From assembly GCF_000328685.1 (NCBI RefSeq), contig NC_019974.1, positions 1,231,001 to 1,295,000 on the forward strand: DNA of 64,000 bases. Reading direction: 5' to 3'. Origin of the DNA: Natronococcus occultus SP4 (GTDB lineage Archaea > Halobacteriota > Halobacteria > Halobacteriales > Natrialbaceae). Positions 1-8,704 of this stretch are shown here, in pieces; within the stretch, counting starts at the first letter, position 1; each line of letters starts with the position of its first letter. A program made the position numbers and the translations under genes. Below the pieces are notes generated by a model, which was given only the letters and a program-made list of their open reading frames with translations, did not search any database and was not told the DNA's origin.

Positions 1-1131
1 CTCTACGAAGTTCCCCCTCGTTGGGTCTTTCTCAAGATCGAAACTAGTACTGGCCTCATAGGGTGGGGAGAACCAGTTGTTGAAGGCTATGCAAAGACTA
101 CGATGGCTGCTGTTGAAGAGCTTATAGACAACTATCTAATCGGGAAAGATCCGCTCGAAATCGAACGTCACTGGCAAGCAATGTACCGTGGGCGCCACTT
201 CCGAGGAGGGCCTATTTTAATGAGTGCTATTTCTGGTATCGATCAGGCACTCTGGGACATCAAGGGGAAACACTATAACGCACCGATTTATGACCTCCTC
301 GGGGGACGAGCTCGGGATCGGATCAAGGTATACGATTGGATTGGTGGAGAAACTCCCTCCGAGATACGGTCTTCTGCGGCTGATGCTATCGAAAATGGCT
401 ATACAATACTGAAGATGGCTGCAGTCTCTCAGATGAATTGGATTGATTCACCAGAAGTCGTCGAGGTCGCTCGTCAACGCCTTGCTGCCGTGCGCGATGA
501 AGTCGGTCCGGGTGTCGATATTGCCGTCGATTTCCGTGGCCGAGTAAGAAAAGCGATGACAAAATGGCTCGCATCAGAGCTGGATCCATATGATCCGATG
601 CTCTATGAAGAGCCATTGCTACCGGAGCATTTCGATATGTTGGCAGAGGTCAGAAACTACACGAAGACACCACTGGCATCGGGTGAACGGCTGTACTCTC
701 GGTGGGATTTCAAGCAGTTGCTCGAGAGAGATCTTGTCGATGTTATTCAACCAGACCCTTCTCACGCGGGGGGTATTACCGAAACGAAAAAGATCGCCAA
801 TGCTGCAGAAGCAGTCGATGTCGGCGTTGCTCTGCATTGCCCACTAGGCCCAATCGCGTTTGCTACTGGCATTCAACTCGATACAGCGATTCCGAATGCG
901 TTTGCTCAAGCCCAGTATCTCGAAGTTCACGAGCCAACTGACAACGATCTTCTAAATTACCTTCGTGATCCAACCGTATTTGGATTCGAGAACGGCTACG
1001 TCACACCCTTGGAGGAACCTGGGCTTGGTATCGAAATCGATGAAGAATATGTCCAAGAGCAGAGTGAACTACAAATAAACTGGCAAACGCCGATCTGGTA
1101 TCACGAAGACGGAAGTGTCGGTGAATGGTAG
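1..1131 (+). CDS. Gluconate/galactonate dehydratase-like enolase-superfamily enzyme, 5' truncated by window
   Basis: The frame is open from base 1, so the N-terminus lies outside the window. The 376 visible residues match the mandelate racemase/muconate lactonizing branch that includes haloarchaeal GnaD and bacterial DgoD: EVPPRW near the start, GGPILMSAISGIDQALWDIKGK, metal ligands in AVDFRG, YEEPL and ASGERLYSR, and the histidine motif LHCPLGP before the C-terminal barrel strand. Such enzymes dehydrate sugar acids to 2-keto-3-deoxy acids in a semi-phosphorylative Entner-Doudoroff type route in the cytoplasm. Oddity: the usual K-M-N active-site stretch reads KMAAVS here, so the substrate may differ from gluconate or galactonate. 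An IclR regulator follows on the same strand 148 bp downstream, the usual partner of sugar-acid catabolic genes. Confidence 0.85.
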   Translation, partial: LYEVPPRWVFLKIETSTGLIGWGEPVVEGYAKTTMAAVEELIDNYLIGKDPLEIERHWQAMYRGRHFRGGPILMSAISGIDQALWDIKGKHYNAPIYDLLGGRARDRIKVYDWIGGETPSEIRSSAADAIENGYTILKMAAVSQMNWIDSPEVVEVARQRLAAVRDEVGPGVDIAVDFRGRVRKAMTKWLASELDPYDPMLYEEPLLPEHFDMLAEVRNYTKTPLASGERLYSRWDFKQLLERDLVDVIQPDPSHAGGITETKKIANAAEAVDVGVALHCPLGPIAFATGIQLDTAIPNAFAQAQYLEVHEPTDNDLLNYLRDPTVFGFENGYVTPLEEPGLGIEIDEEYVQEQSELQINWQTPIWYHEDGSVGEW

Positions 1132-1279
1132 TCTAAAATCCGACCATATTCTATTTCAATCTTATTTTAGATGAAATCAAGCTGATAGCCATGAGCTGAT
1201 GAGAAGACTATACTATATCGGAGTGAAATTTTTCGGAATCGGGGAACATTTTTAGGGGTACGAATTGTGTGGTGACTAT

Positions 1280-2062
1280 ATGAGACACACCACCGAACCA
1301 CCCAAGAAGGACACTCCGGTGAAAGCAACGGCCACCAGTCTTCAATTGTTAGAGGTACTAATGGAGCTGGAGGGAGCGACCATCTCAGAACTCGATGATC
1401 ACGTAGATCTCTCGAAGAGTACCATCCACAATCACCTCGAAACACTCGAGATTCTCGGGTTTATCGTGAAAGATGGATGGGTGTACCGAGTCAGCCAGCA
1501 AACTTCAAAACTAGGAGCACATGCAAGAAGGCAAAATCCCCTATTTGAACACGGACGAGACGAAGTTCGTCGGCTTGCTAAGGTGTCCGGTCTCGTCGCG
1601 AACATCGTTGTACTAGAGAACAACCACGCGATCTGTGTCTATACTGCAACCGGCAAGCAGGATCACGACGAAGTGGTCTACGTTGGCGAAAAGTTGCCAC
1701 TCCATTGCACTGCAGCTGGGAAAGCACTACTATCGACATTCGACGAGGAGGAAGCCGAGGCACTACTTGACCAGATCGATTATCCAGAGTACACGGATAA
1801 CACGCTAACCTCGATGGATTCATTACTCGATGAACTTCAGTCCATTCGCTCGAAGGGCCTCGCTTTTGATAGACAAGAATGGAAGCCAAACCTTCGGTCA
1901 ATTGGAACAGCGCTTACTGGACCAGAAGATGAATTATTGGGCGCTATCTCGGTCATAAGCAATGCACAGTCTATGACGGGAAAGCGATTCCAACAGGATG
2001 TGCCCGGTCTCGTCATCAGTTCATCGAACGCTATTTACAATACTATCCGGTCAGAGGAATAG
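1280..2062 (+). CDS. IclR-family transcriptional regulator
   Basis: This is a 260-residue protein with the full IclR plan: an N-terminal winged helix (about residues 8-70, with ISELDDHVDLSKSTIHNHLETLEILGFI) and a C-terminal effector-binding domain containing LPLHCTAAGKALLS and the DRQEW segment. I chose ATG 1280 because GGTGA at 1271 gives good spacing to the anti-SD. A TTG 15 bases upstream in the same frame is possible. Members sense small metabolites such as sugar acids and usually control adjacent catabolic operons, so the likely target is the dehydratase gene upstream. That link is inferred from position only. Confidence 0.9.
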   Translation: MRHTTEPPKKDTPVKATATSLQLLEVLMELEGATISELDDHVDLSKSTIHNHLETLEILGFIVKDGWVYRVSQQTSKLGAHARRQNPLFEHGRDEVRRLAKVSGLVANIVVLENNHAICVYTATGKQDHDEVVYVGEKLPLHCTAAGKALLSTFDEEEAEALLDQIDYPEYTDNTLTSMDSLLDELQSIRSKGLAFDRQEWKPNLRSIGTALTGPEDELLGAISVISNAQSMTGKRFQQDVPGLVISSSNAIYNTIRSEE

Positions 2063-2406
2063 ACTATATATTATTCGGCTATGGCGAACTTTTTCCTTAA
2101 GGAAACAGCCATCCTACCTCCAAACGACAAGTTAGACACTGATGTGACCAGGAGATTTGTCACTTATTACACTCATGCTCTTGTAACCATATTTTCTTGG
2201 TTTGAAGAAGCCCTCGGGATGAGCCACAGAACGATCTGTTTAGAACCTATTTACACCTGTACACTCGTAATAATCTCAGGGCAAATCGATACGTTTGTTT
2301 CACAGTTAGTTTACACTCTCCACCGCTTTCGCCGTCTGAAGCGCCAATGAGCCCGTTTCCAGTATTACACACGCTGGTTCCGTAGAAAGAGTATACAGCA
2401 TCGTGT
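2063..2406. other. Intergenic stretch without a supported gene
   Basis: An 89-codon open frame exists on the plus strand here, but it has no recognisable domain, a codon use unlike neighbours and no good ribosome site. I treat the stretch as non-coding flank of the decayed IS6 copy that follows. Confidence 0.4.
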
Positions 2407-3041
2407 TTAGTTAAGCGAATTCCACCAGACGACGAAGGCTTGGAACCACGTTTCGGCGGTCGTCGACTCGACGTGGCTAAAGCTATTGCTAGACAAGGGG
2501 TTCGATGTTTTATCTCCTAAAATACATATTTGACAGCGTTTCGATTTCCGTGTTGAACGAGACGAAATCGGAGTCCTACTCGTTGTAGTGCAGTCGCTAG
2601 ATGCTGGGCGTGATTGACGAGAAACATGGCGTCAACGACATCGTGTTTCTCACGAAGTTCTCGGAGAAACTATTGTGTTAGTACCGCTGTAGTAGTCGCA
2701 AAGATCCTTACATGCATGAATTCGTTCGAATGAGGATCGACGGCAGCGTACAGCCAGAACTGCTGACCATTGATTCGGATCATCGTCTTGTCGAGCGCGG
2801 CGTGATCCGGACTCGCACCGCTGGCGGGCTGTAGATCAGCCTGTGCACCCAGTTGTGGACAGCCTTTCGAGACTGTTTGATACCAAACCTCTCTGGTTTA
2901 GAGATGGTATCTGAAAGAAATAATTCTACAAGATGGGACCGAATACTCAGTTCAATCAGCCGGCGCAGTGTCCGCTCTCGCTCCACAAAGTCTAATTCGA
3001 TTCAGTCGCTACAACCACCGGGGCGAGCGATTTTTCGCCAT
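2407..3041 (-). pseudogene. Decayed IS6-family transposase
   Basis: Reading the minus strand gives pieces that line up in order with haloarchaeal IS6 transposases: VERERTLRRLIELSIRSHL, then AVHNWVHR, then IRINGQQFWLYAAVDPHSN, FLRELREKHDVVDAMFLV, QHGNRNAV and the C-terminal TTAETWFQAFVVWWNSL. Several in-frame stops (for example before FLRELREK and within the VKYVF-stop-EIKHR region) and frameshifts break the frame. The aspartate in the usual VDGA motif has become VNHA. The copy is therefore dead. It is clearly diverged from the intact IS6 element at 8691-9428, so it represents an older, separate insertion. Confidence 0.8.
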
Positions 3042-3238
3042 GACTAGCTGAAAATCACTCCACCTCATCCTTCATCCATAACTAAACACGACCGTTAGAC
3101 CTGGCCGAGGAGTTTTGAGAGTCACTCGGTGGTGGGTTGTGCTTGGCTTATGGAATACTATATTTAACAGAGCACTCAATCCACAGGGTTGGTTTCATAC
3201 TTAGTGCATAACACCCCTCACTCGGAGCAGCTATAGAA

Positions 3239-4586
3239 TCACAATTTTCGCTCGAGGACGTGCGCTAACTGCTCCTCAAGTTCGGCGGCCTGCAAGACCT
3301 TGATCTCGCTCTCGGCCTGCTCTTCCAGAGAAGCCGTTTCCTCGGGCAGATCCTGCACGACAAGTAAGCCGTTCCAGCCATCGCCAAAGTACTCCTCATC
3401 GTCCTCGCTTCCGAAGACGAAGTCGTCGTTACACCGCAGGAAGGCGAGGTACTCGAGTGTCTCTTTGATCCCCGTTCGAATCGTCTTCATGTTTGCACTG
3501 TTTTTGACCTCCGTAATCAGGTACTCTCGTTCGGAGGACCCTTCAGGCCGAATCTCGAGGACGATTAGATCCGGTCGACCGGTGTGGGTCTCGAAATTCC
3601 GTTCCGGGAAGTAATTGTCTGCGACGGTCCGAGCCACGGTTTGGACCCTGTCACTCCGACTGAGATGGGTTTTCGTCGTATCGGGTTCCGGGATGAACGA
3701 GAGGTTTCGATCGCTTGCTGATCGGTCGTGATAGAGAACCAGCTCACCGTCGCCCTCCATCCGGGCGATCTCTTGAGTGCCCGACGTGATCGTCTTGAAT
3801 TCGAAGCGGCCGTCCTGGAGCTGCTCGAGCGTCCCGATGAACCGGAAGAGGACGAACAGTTCGAACAGCGTGTCCTCGTCATCGGGCGTGATTGCGGTCT
3901 CGTCGAGCAATCGCCGGAGCTGGTCGGGGTTGCCGTCGAATAGCTGCTGGCGTGTCTGCAAGAGTGCTGCAGCCTCTCGATACAGTGGCTCGCGGGATTG
4001 GGCAGCCTCGTCGAGCATCCGCTCGGTCGGTTCGTACGGGCGGAGGTCCTTGATCCGTCGCACGTGGACGTTGCGCTCGACGATCCGCTGGAGGCTGGTC
4101 TGCCAGGGGCCCGTTCCACGTACTCCGGACCCATTCGTAGTCACCGCGGAGATACTCGTCGGCTTCTCGAAGCGTCTCATAGACGACTGCGAGGACTTTC
4201 TTCAGTACCAGGTTCTCTCCATTGTCGTAGTCCTCAGTCCGGTTATCACAGACGAACAGCGACGTGTCGGCAGGGTTCTCGGAGTAGCGCTGCTTGAGTG
4301 TCGCTCCCCAGTTGATTCTGCCGTCGACAGTGCCACGCCGCGTTCGAGAGACAGTCCGCGTCTCGGTTGTGATCTTGCGGATGCGTTTGGGCAGTTGTTC
4401 GACGAACTCGATGACCTTCGGGAGCAGTACGAAGTGCAGATCGAGGAGGAGTTCATACTCCTCGAAACGCTCGTCGAGTCCCTGTGGTTTGAGCGAGCGG
4501 GCGAGTTCCTCTTCGGGGAGGACGCCGTGCATGACATAGGCGAGGACGTCCTCGGTGAGCTGGTCCAGCAGGTCTTCTCTATTCAC
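3239..4586 (-). pseudogene. McrC-like PD-(D/E)XK nuclease gene, single frameshift
   Basis: Two overlapping minus frames make one protein of roughly 450 residues. The N-terminal half runs from GTG 4586 (VNREDLLDQL) to DYEWVRSTW near 4115. The C-terminal half resumes in the next frame at PWQTSLQRIVERN and ends at 3239. The junction is a short C/G run (GGGCCCC on the minus strand), consistent with loss of one base, a real frameshift or a sequencing slip. The C-terminal part holds a PD-(D/E)XK nuclease core (RPDLIVLEI, then YLITEVKNS). The middle resembles McrC/DUF2357-type proteins that work with McrB-like GTPase/ATPase subunits in modification-dependent restriction. The McrC assignment is by pattern only. 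Confidence 0.6.
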
Positions 4587-4668
4587 CGGTCGTGATCTGG
4601 ACGTGGAGCATGTCTCGAGCTGTTCGATCGAGTTCCGCGGTGTTGGTGTGGCGGACGTCAGCGATTTC
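4579..4668 (-). pseudogene. C-terminal scrap of an upstream gene in the nuclease operon
   Basis: A minus-strand frame closed by an upstream stop at 4669-4671 reads EIADVRHTNTAELDRTARD then MLHVQITTGE and a stop. It overlaps the GTG start of the nuclease gene by 8 bp, the typical coupling of operon genes. About 30 residues survive and everything 5' of it is gone, so the partner gene (an McrB-like subunit would be the expectation) has been deleted. The identity of the partner is inference. Confidence 0.45.
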
Positions 4669-4795
4669 CTAGATGATTCGTTCTTATTTCGGTACCCACC
4701 TCGAACTGAACTGCGGAAGATGAAGCTGATCACGACCTGAATGAGGTGTGTTCGACCGGATACCGGATGTTGAGCGATGTATGAGTTACTTCAAA

Positions 4796-4808
4796 ACTAC
4801 TATAAAAG
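4796..4808 (+). promoter_or_regulatory. Archaeal TATA box upstream of the pentapeptide-channel gene
   Basis: The sequence ACTATAAAAGG lies about 75 bases before ATG 4879 and is the best TATA element in this AT-rich spacer. It would place transcription start near 4830 and leave a leader of about 45 nt. Confidence 0.4.
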
Positions 4809-4878
4809 GTCTGAAATATCGTCATCTTCATAATGTCGGGGCCGATATTTGAATCGGATATGAGTGGGATGATTTATC

Positions 4879-6726
4879 ATGGACTCTGATACGTGTGAGT
4901 ATGTAACTGAAATAACGAAACAGGGAAATTGGCACGGAACTCATCCACCCAAATTTCCCAAGTGGAGATGCCCACACCAACCATTAGGACTAGACGCTGA
5001 AAAACAATATTGCGTCTTTCATATTGATCCTGACAAGTTGCCGGATGAGGTCGACGAATTGAAAGCATTACGCCAAGCTCTCAACGACGCTGGCAACAGT
5101 CCACGCGATGACCGACCGGAGCATCGAGGGCAGTTCGTTGGCGCAAAGTTTGGAGCAATCCACCTCTTTGGCTTTCCTATTGAGGCGACTGAGGACTATG
5201 ACATCAGATTCGACCACGCCCGATTCCACGGAGAGAACGCTGATCTCCGGTTCGTAGGCACGAAATTTGCCACTTCCGGACAGTACCCGGTATCGTTCTA
5301 CGGAGCAAAATTCATCACCGAGGGAGACTGCGACATATTGTTCGACGGCGCGAACTTCATTACGAAGGGAGACGGCGACGTATTGTTCGAAGACGCGGAG
5401 TTCATCACTGAAGGCGACGGTGACGTGCGGTTCAAGGACGTAGAGTTCGCCACCGAGGGCAACGGTGACGTGCGGTTCAAGGACGCGGAATTCATCACCA
5501 GGGGTGACGGTGATGTGCGGTTCGAGGACGCGGAATTTGATGGCAATACCTTCTTCGAGGATGTAGATTTTGATGCAACATCACGGTTCGTTGTCTCGCA
5601 GATTGAGAGGACTGCGATGCTGTCGTTTGAGGGCGCCGACTTCTACGAGCCTTTCTTTTTTAACGTAAGTAACGATATCCAAGATATTTGTGGCGACCTC
5701 GATTTCTCCTACGCTACATTCCACGATGAGGTTGATTTCCGTAGTGACGATGACCGGTCAACCTCTCACTCCTCTCCGGCTGGACAATGTCCAACGTTCA
5801 GCTTCAACTCCGCCGATTCCGTCGATTTTAGCAATACAAAGTTTATCAAGAGTGTTGACTTCAGCGATGCAAATTTTCCGGCTGACACTACATTTGATGG
5901 GGCACGACTGTCAGGTGCGAATTTCGTTGAGGCAGATCTATCGGGTGCGTCACTCGAACGGGCCCAACTTAATCGCGCGGAACTGTTAGGAACGAAGCTG
6001 GTCGGTGCGAAACTCTACGGGGCGTTGCTCGGAAACGCCCGCATCGACCGTGAAACGAGAATCTGGCCTGAAGCACAGTCACTCCGGAGGATCAGCGGGT
6101 TCGGCAAGTCTCCGGTAGATGGCGGTGTCTGGCGGCGGTTGCGAGCAGGTTGGCGGGGCGGCCGTGTCCCGTATTGCTGTTATGACCCGCGCTACTGGGG
6201 CCCATCTGGAACCGCTTGCGATTCGGAGAGGGATATGCAAGAACGACTTGAGAAAGCCGCGGAAATGTACGGGACCGTCGAAACAGTGGCCCGTGACAAC
6301 AGCCTCCCGAGGCTAGCGAGTGAGTGTTTTCTCGGCCGAAAGGATGTTCAACTCCGACAGTACTGGCTGAAGGACGATGACGAGGAGCGCCAGTGGTTAA
6401 TGACAATTCAGTCGTTCATTCCGAGTCTGGTGGCACGATACGGCGAGAGTCCATGGCGCGTGCTTGGGACTGGGACATTCATCGTCTTGGTCTGTGGGTT
6501 GGCATACTGGGCGTTTGAGTTGATCGAACGAACAGGAGAGACCGGGGGTTCCGCGACATTACTGGAAAGTATCTATTTTAGTTCGCTAACGTTCACGACG
6601 CTCGGCTATGGCGATTTCAGGCCGGTCAACAGAGCCGGCCAGTTTCTCGCCGTCGCTGAGACGGCGATGGGCGTAATTCTGCTCGCCATATTGGTTTTTG
6701 TGTTCGGCCGACGAGCAACACGGTGA
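4879..6726 (+). CDS. Pentapeptide-repeat protein fused to a two-TM potassium-channel pore
   Basis: This is a 615-residue protein. Residues 1-60 carry Cys/His pairs (CEY, CPHQ, YCVFH) that may bind metal. Residues about 85-390 are a right-handed beta-helix: first five 15-residue units of the FITEGDGDVRFKDAE type, then classical A(N/D)LSG repeats (LSGANFVEADLSGASLERAQL). A linker with a basic, Trp-rich patch follows (GVWRRLRAGWRGG). The C-terminus has TM1 (about 528-549), the re-entrant pore with selectivity filter TLGYGD (574-579) and TM2 (about 587-611), so it is an ion channel of the two-TM K+ type. A soluble pentapeptide sensor gating a K+ pore is an attractive reading. It sits next to a broken restriction locus, which makes a role in defence or stress possible but unproven. 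Confidence 0.85.
   Translation: MDSDTCEYVTEITKQGNWHGTHPPKFPKWRCPHQPLGLDAEKQYCVFHIDPDKLPDEVDELKALRQALNDAGNSPRDDRPEHRGQFVGAKFGAIHLFGFPIEATEDYDIRFDHARFHGENADLRFVGTKFATSGQYPVSFYGAKFITEGDCDILFDGANFITKGDGDVLFEDAEFITEGDGDVRFKDVEFATEGNGDVRFKDAEFITRGDGDVRFEDAEFDGNTFFEDVDFDATSRFVVSQIERTAMLSFEGADFYEPFFFNVSNDIQDICGDLDFSYATFHDEVDFRSDDDRSTSHSSPAGQCPTFSFNSADSVDFSNTKFIKSVDFSDANFPADTTFDGARLSGANFVEADLSGASLERAQLNRAELLGTKLVGAKLYGALLGNARIDRETRIWPEAQSLRRISGFGKSPVDGGVWRRLRAGWRGGRVPYCCYDPRYWGPSGTACDSERDMQERLEKAAEMYGTVETVARDNSLPRLASECFLGRKDVQLRQYWLKDDDEERQWLMTIQSFIPSLVARYGESPWRVLGTGTFIVLVCGLAYWAFELIERTGETGGSATLLESIYFSSLTFTTLGYGDFRPVNRAGQFLAVAETAMGVILLAILVFVFGRRATR
5311..5535 (+). repeat. Five tandem 45-bp units inside the pentapeptide gene
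   Basis: Units start at 5311, 5356, 5401, 5446 and 5491, each encoding 15 residues (three pentapeptides) of the form F-I-T-x-G-D-G-D-V-x-F-x-D-A-x. Near-identity of units 2-5 shows recent expansion by slippage or unequal crossover, so copy number may vary between strains. Confidence 0.9.
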
Positions 6727-6994
6727 GGAGTGATGGCCAGCACTAGGGGCGAAGCTCCGTCGCTGGCATCTGTTTCCATGTAACAGGTGAATCGGATTTC
6801 GATCAGGTAGGTTTATTTTCTGAGTACATCCTCGTATACAGCAAGGGTCTTGCGGGAGAACAATGCTTTATGACAGCCTAACATCTCCGTTCGTGCACTC
6901 CCCGAATCAGCAGTGTCCGGCAACGTTGAAGCCGCCTCGCTCGCCGTGACATCCGACTAGAGCGGGGATCGGCTCGATACTCAGGGTAATCACT

Positions 6995-7727
6995 TCAGAA
7001 GAGGATGTGCGCGACGTCTAACAGCCCGGAATGATCGACGCCAGAGATCGGACAGGTGTGATCGAATCTCGCGAGCACGAACTCTCGAAACTCCGAGTCG
7101 ATGGCCCGTGTTTCGACTGTCGTCTCGTAGGTGGCCGCGGTCATCGAATCGCCTGAATTTGATAGGGTCGACGCAGCGGTGTCGGTCCAGCTCTCGATAG
7201 CGTCGTCGGTGAACCGTCGCCCCGCATCGGCGAGCGAGTATTGATCGCCGTCTTTCCAAACGAGTTCGAGGGTTCGCAGCCAGTTCACGCACTGGGGTGC
7301 CATGTTCAGGCTCTCGGGATTCCACCCCAGTGCAGAATGCGTGTTGAATTGCTGCCGGCCGATTCTTCGATCGTCATGGGACCGGTCGAGAGTGCATATA
7401 ATAGGCTTCGTAACCCGATATTCCGTCGGCACATGATTTCGAGAAATGCCTCGGTCGAACGAACCCGCTGTACCGTTCGCCCTCAGGACCGAACGTCCAG
7501 ATTCCATCATTGGTTGCGAGAAATCCGACGTCTTCGAGGTACTCGACGCGGCGCATGATCGAGTTCTGGCTCGAGACACGGGCGAATCGGCTGCGATTCC
7601 AGTCGACAAGTTTGTCAGTCGTCGGTCAATGTTCGCCGACGTATTCGATGATCGAATCGAGCGTCTCGACGTAGTTCGTTGCGCCGCCGAACATCGGAAC
7701 GATTGACCGAAGCCGTTCTGGTGGCAT
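6995..7727 (-). pseudogene. Truncated HNH restriction-endonuclease-like gene
   Basis: The minus strand starts at ATG 7727 (MPPERLRSIVPMF), meets TGA at 7628-7626, continues in the same frame to a stop at 7374 (MRRVEYLEDVGFLATNDG), then shifts frame to CVNWLRTLELVWKDGDQYSL and SEFREFVLARFDHTCPISG, ending at LLDVAHILF. This matches the winged-helix plus HNH proteins common in haloarchaea, in which the AHI/AHV histidine is followed by PWSEY and the asparagine and second histidine motifs. All of that is missing here. The gene has one nonsense codon, at least one frameshift and a 3' deletion, and cannot be active. Confidence 0.7.
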
Positions 7728-7924
7728 CGATGGCCCACAATGATCGTCGGTTCATTTCGTCCTTTTGGTAGATCGCTGGAAAAGAGGGGAAATTCAACCG
7801 ACGTAGAAGACCGACCGATACTGCATCACGATTGAGATGATTCGATCACCTCCAAAATAAAGTACCTACTGTACGAATTGACGATAAGAGATTACGTGCG
7901 TTCGATCGTAGAGTGGAGGATGAC

Positions 7925-8704
7925 ATGACCGATATTGTAGGTTGTCCAGTAGAGACGTGTTCGTTCGAAGGACCGGTGTCAGAGGTAGTCGACCACATAA
8001 TGGAGAGTGACGATGATACACACACGTGGGAGACGCTCGGTCACGAAGACGCCGAAGAGTTCTGTCACACGATTCACCTTGAGGAAGGTCGACGATTACA
8101 GGACGAAGCGAAGGAGGCGAGAAACCTCGGCGAATTCGACGTAGCGATTGAGAAACTGGAGGGAGCACTCCAGCATTTCCAGCGGATGAAACTATTTTCG
8201 GCAGAAACTTCGTCCATCGAAAACCGCTGCCGAGAGGTACTGAGAACGATCGACGAGATCGAAACCGACGAACAGGTGCAGGTGATTGATGATCTCGTCG
8301 ATGAAGCCGAGAACGCTATCGACGACGGTGACGAGGCGCACTTCGATGGTGACACTGAGGCTGCAGCACAGGCGTACGAAACGGCGATCGGCGCGTTAGA
8401 GGAAGCTCGAACGCTGGCGATCGAACTGGTACCTGATAGGGTGGCACAGATCGATCGAGAACTGAGCAGCGTTCGAGTAAGGCAACAGAGCCTCGACCTA
8501 TCCGCGTCTCATCGGACGATCCGCGAGTTCGTGGCTGAAGCCCGCGATCACGCGGCAGCGGGCAACCGTGCGTTCCAGAACTCGGAGTACGAGGCTGCGT
8601 TAAAGGAGTACGAAGACGCGAGGGATCGGTACGAATCGCTTGCTGACGTTCTCCAGGAGTTCTCGTTCGACGAACCGACGGCTGACCCGGCACCGTCTAG
8701 TTAG
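7925..8704 (+). CDS. C2H2-type zinc finger plus TPR-like helical protein, 3' end replaced by IS
   Basis: The protein has 259 residues. I chose ATG 7925 because GGAGG at 7915-7919 sits directly upstream. An in-frame GTG at 7913 would overlap that site. Residues 5-36 form a zinc-finger-like unit (CPVETCSF ... HIMESDDDTH). The rest is acidic alpha-helical repeats resembling TPR (ARNLGEFDVAIEKLEGAL, AYETAIGALEEA, FQNSEYEAALKEYEDARDRY). The last residues and the stop codon come from the terminal repeat of the IS6 element that begins at 8691, so the original C-terminus was lost. In relatives this architecture often leads into a further domain (I recall restriction-type ones), but what was here cannot be told. 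Confidence 0.75.
   Translation: MTDIVGCPVETCSFEGPVSEVVDHIMESDDDTHTWETLGHEDAEEFCHTIHLEEGRRLQDEAKEARNLGEFDVAIEKLEGALQHFQRMKLFSAETSSIENRCREVLRTIDEIETDEQVQVIDDLVDEAENAIDDGDEAHFDGDTEAAAQAYETAIGALEEARTLAIELVPDRVAQIDRELSSVRVRQQSLDLSASHRTIREFVAEARDHAAAGNRAFQNSEYEAALKEYEDARDRYESLADVLQEFSFDEPTADPAPSS

Noticed and set aside
2081-2350. 89-codon open frame
   Set aside because: No domain, weak start and located in a decayed intergenic region.
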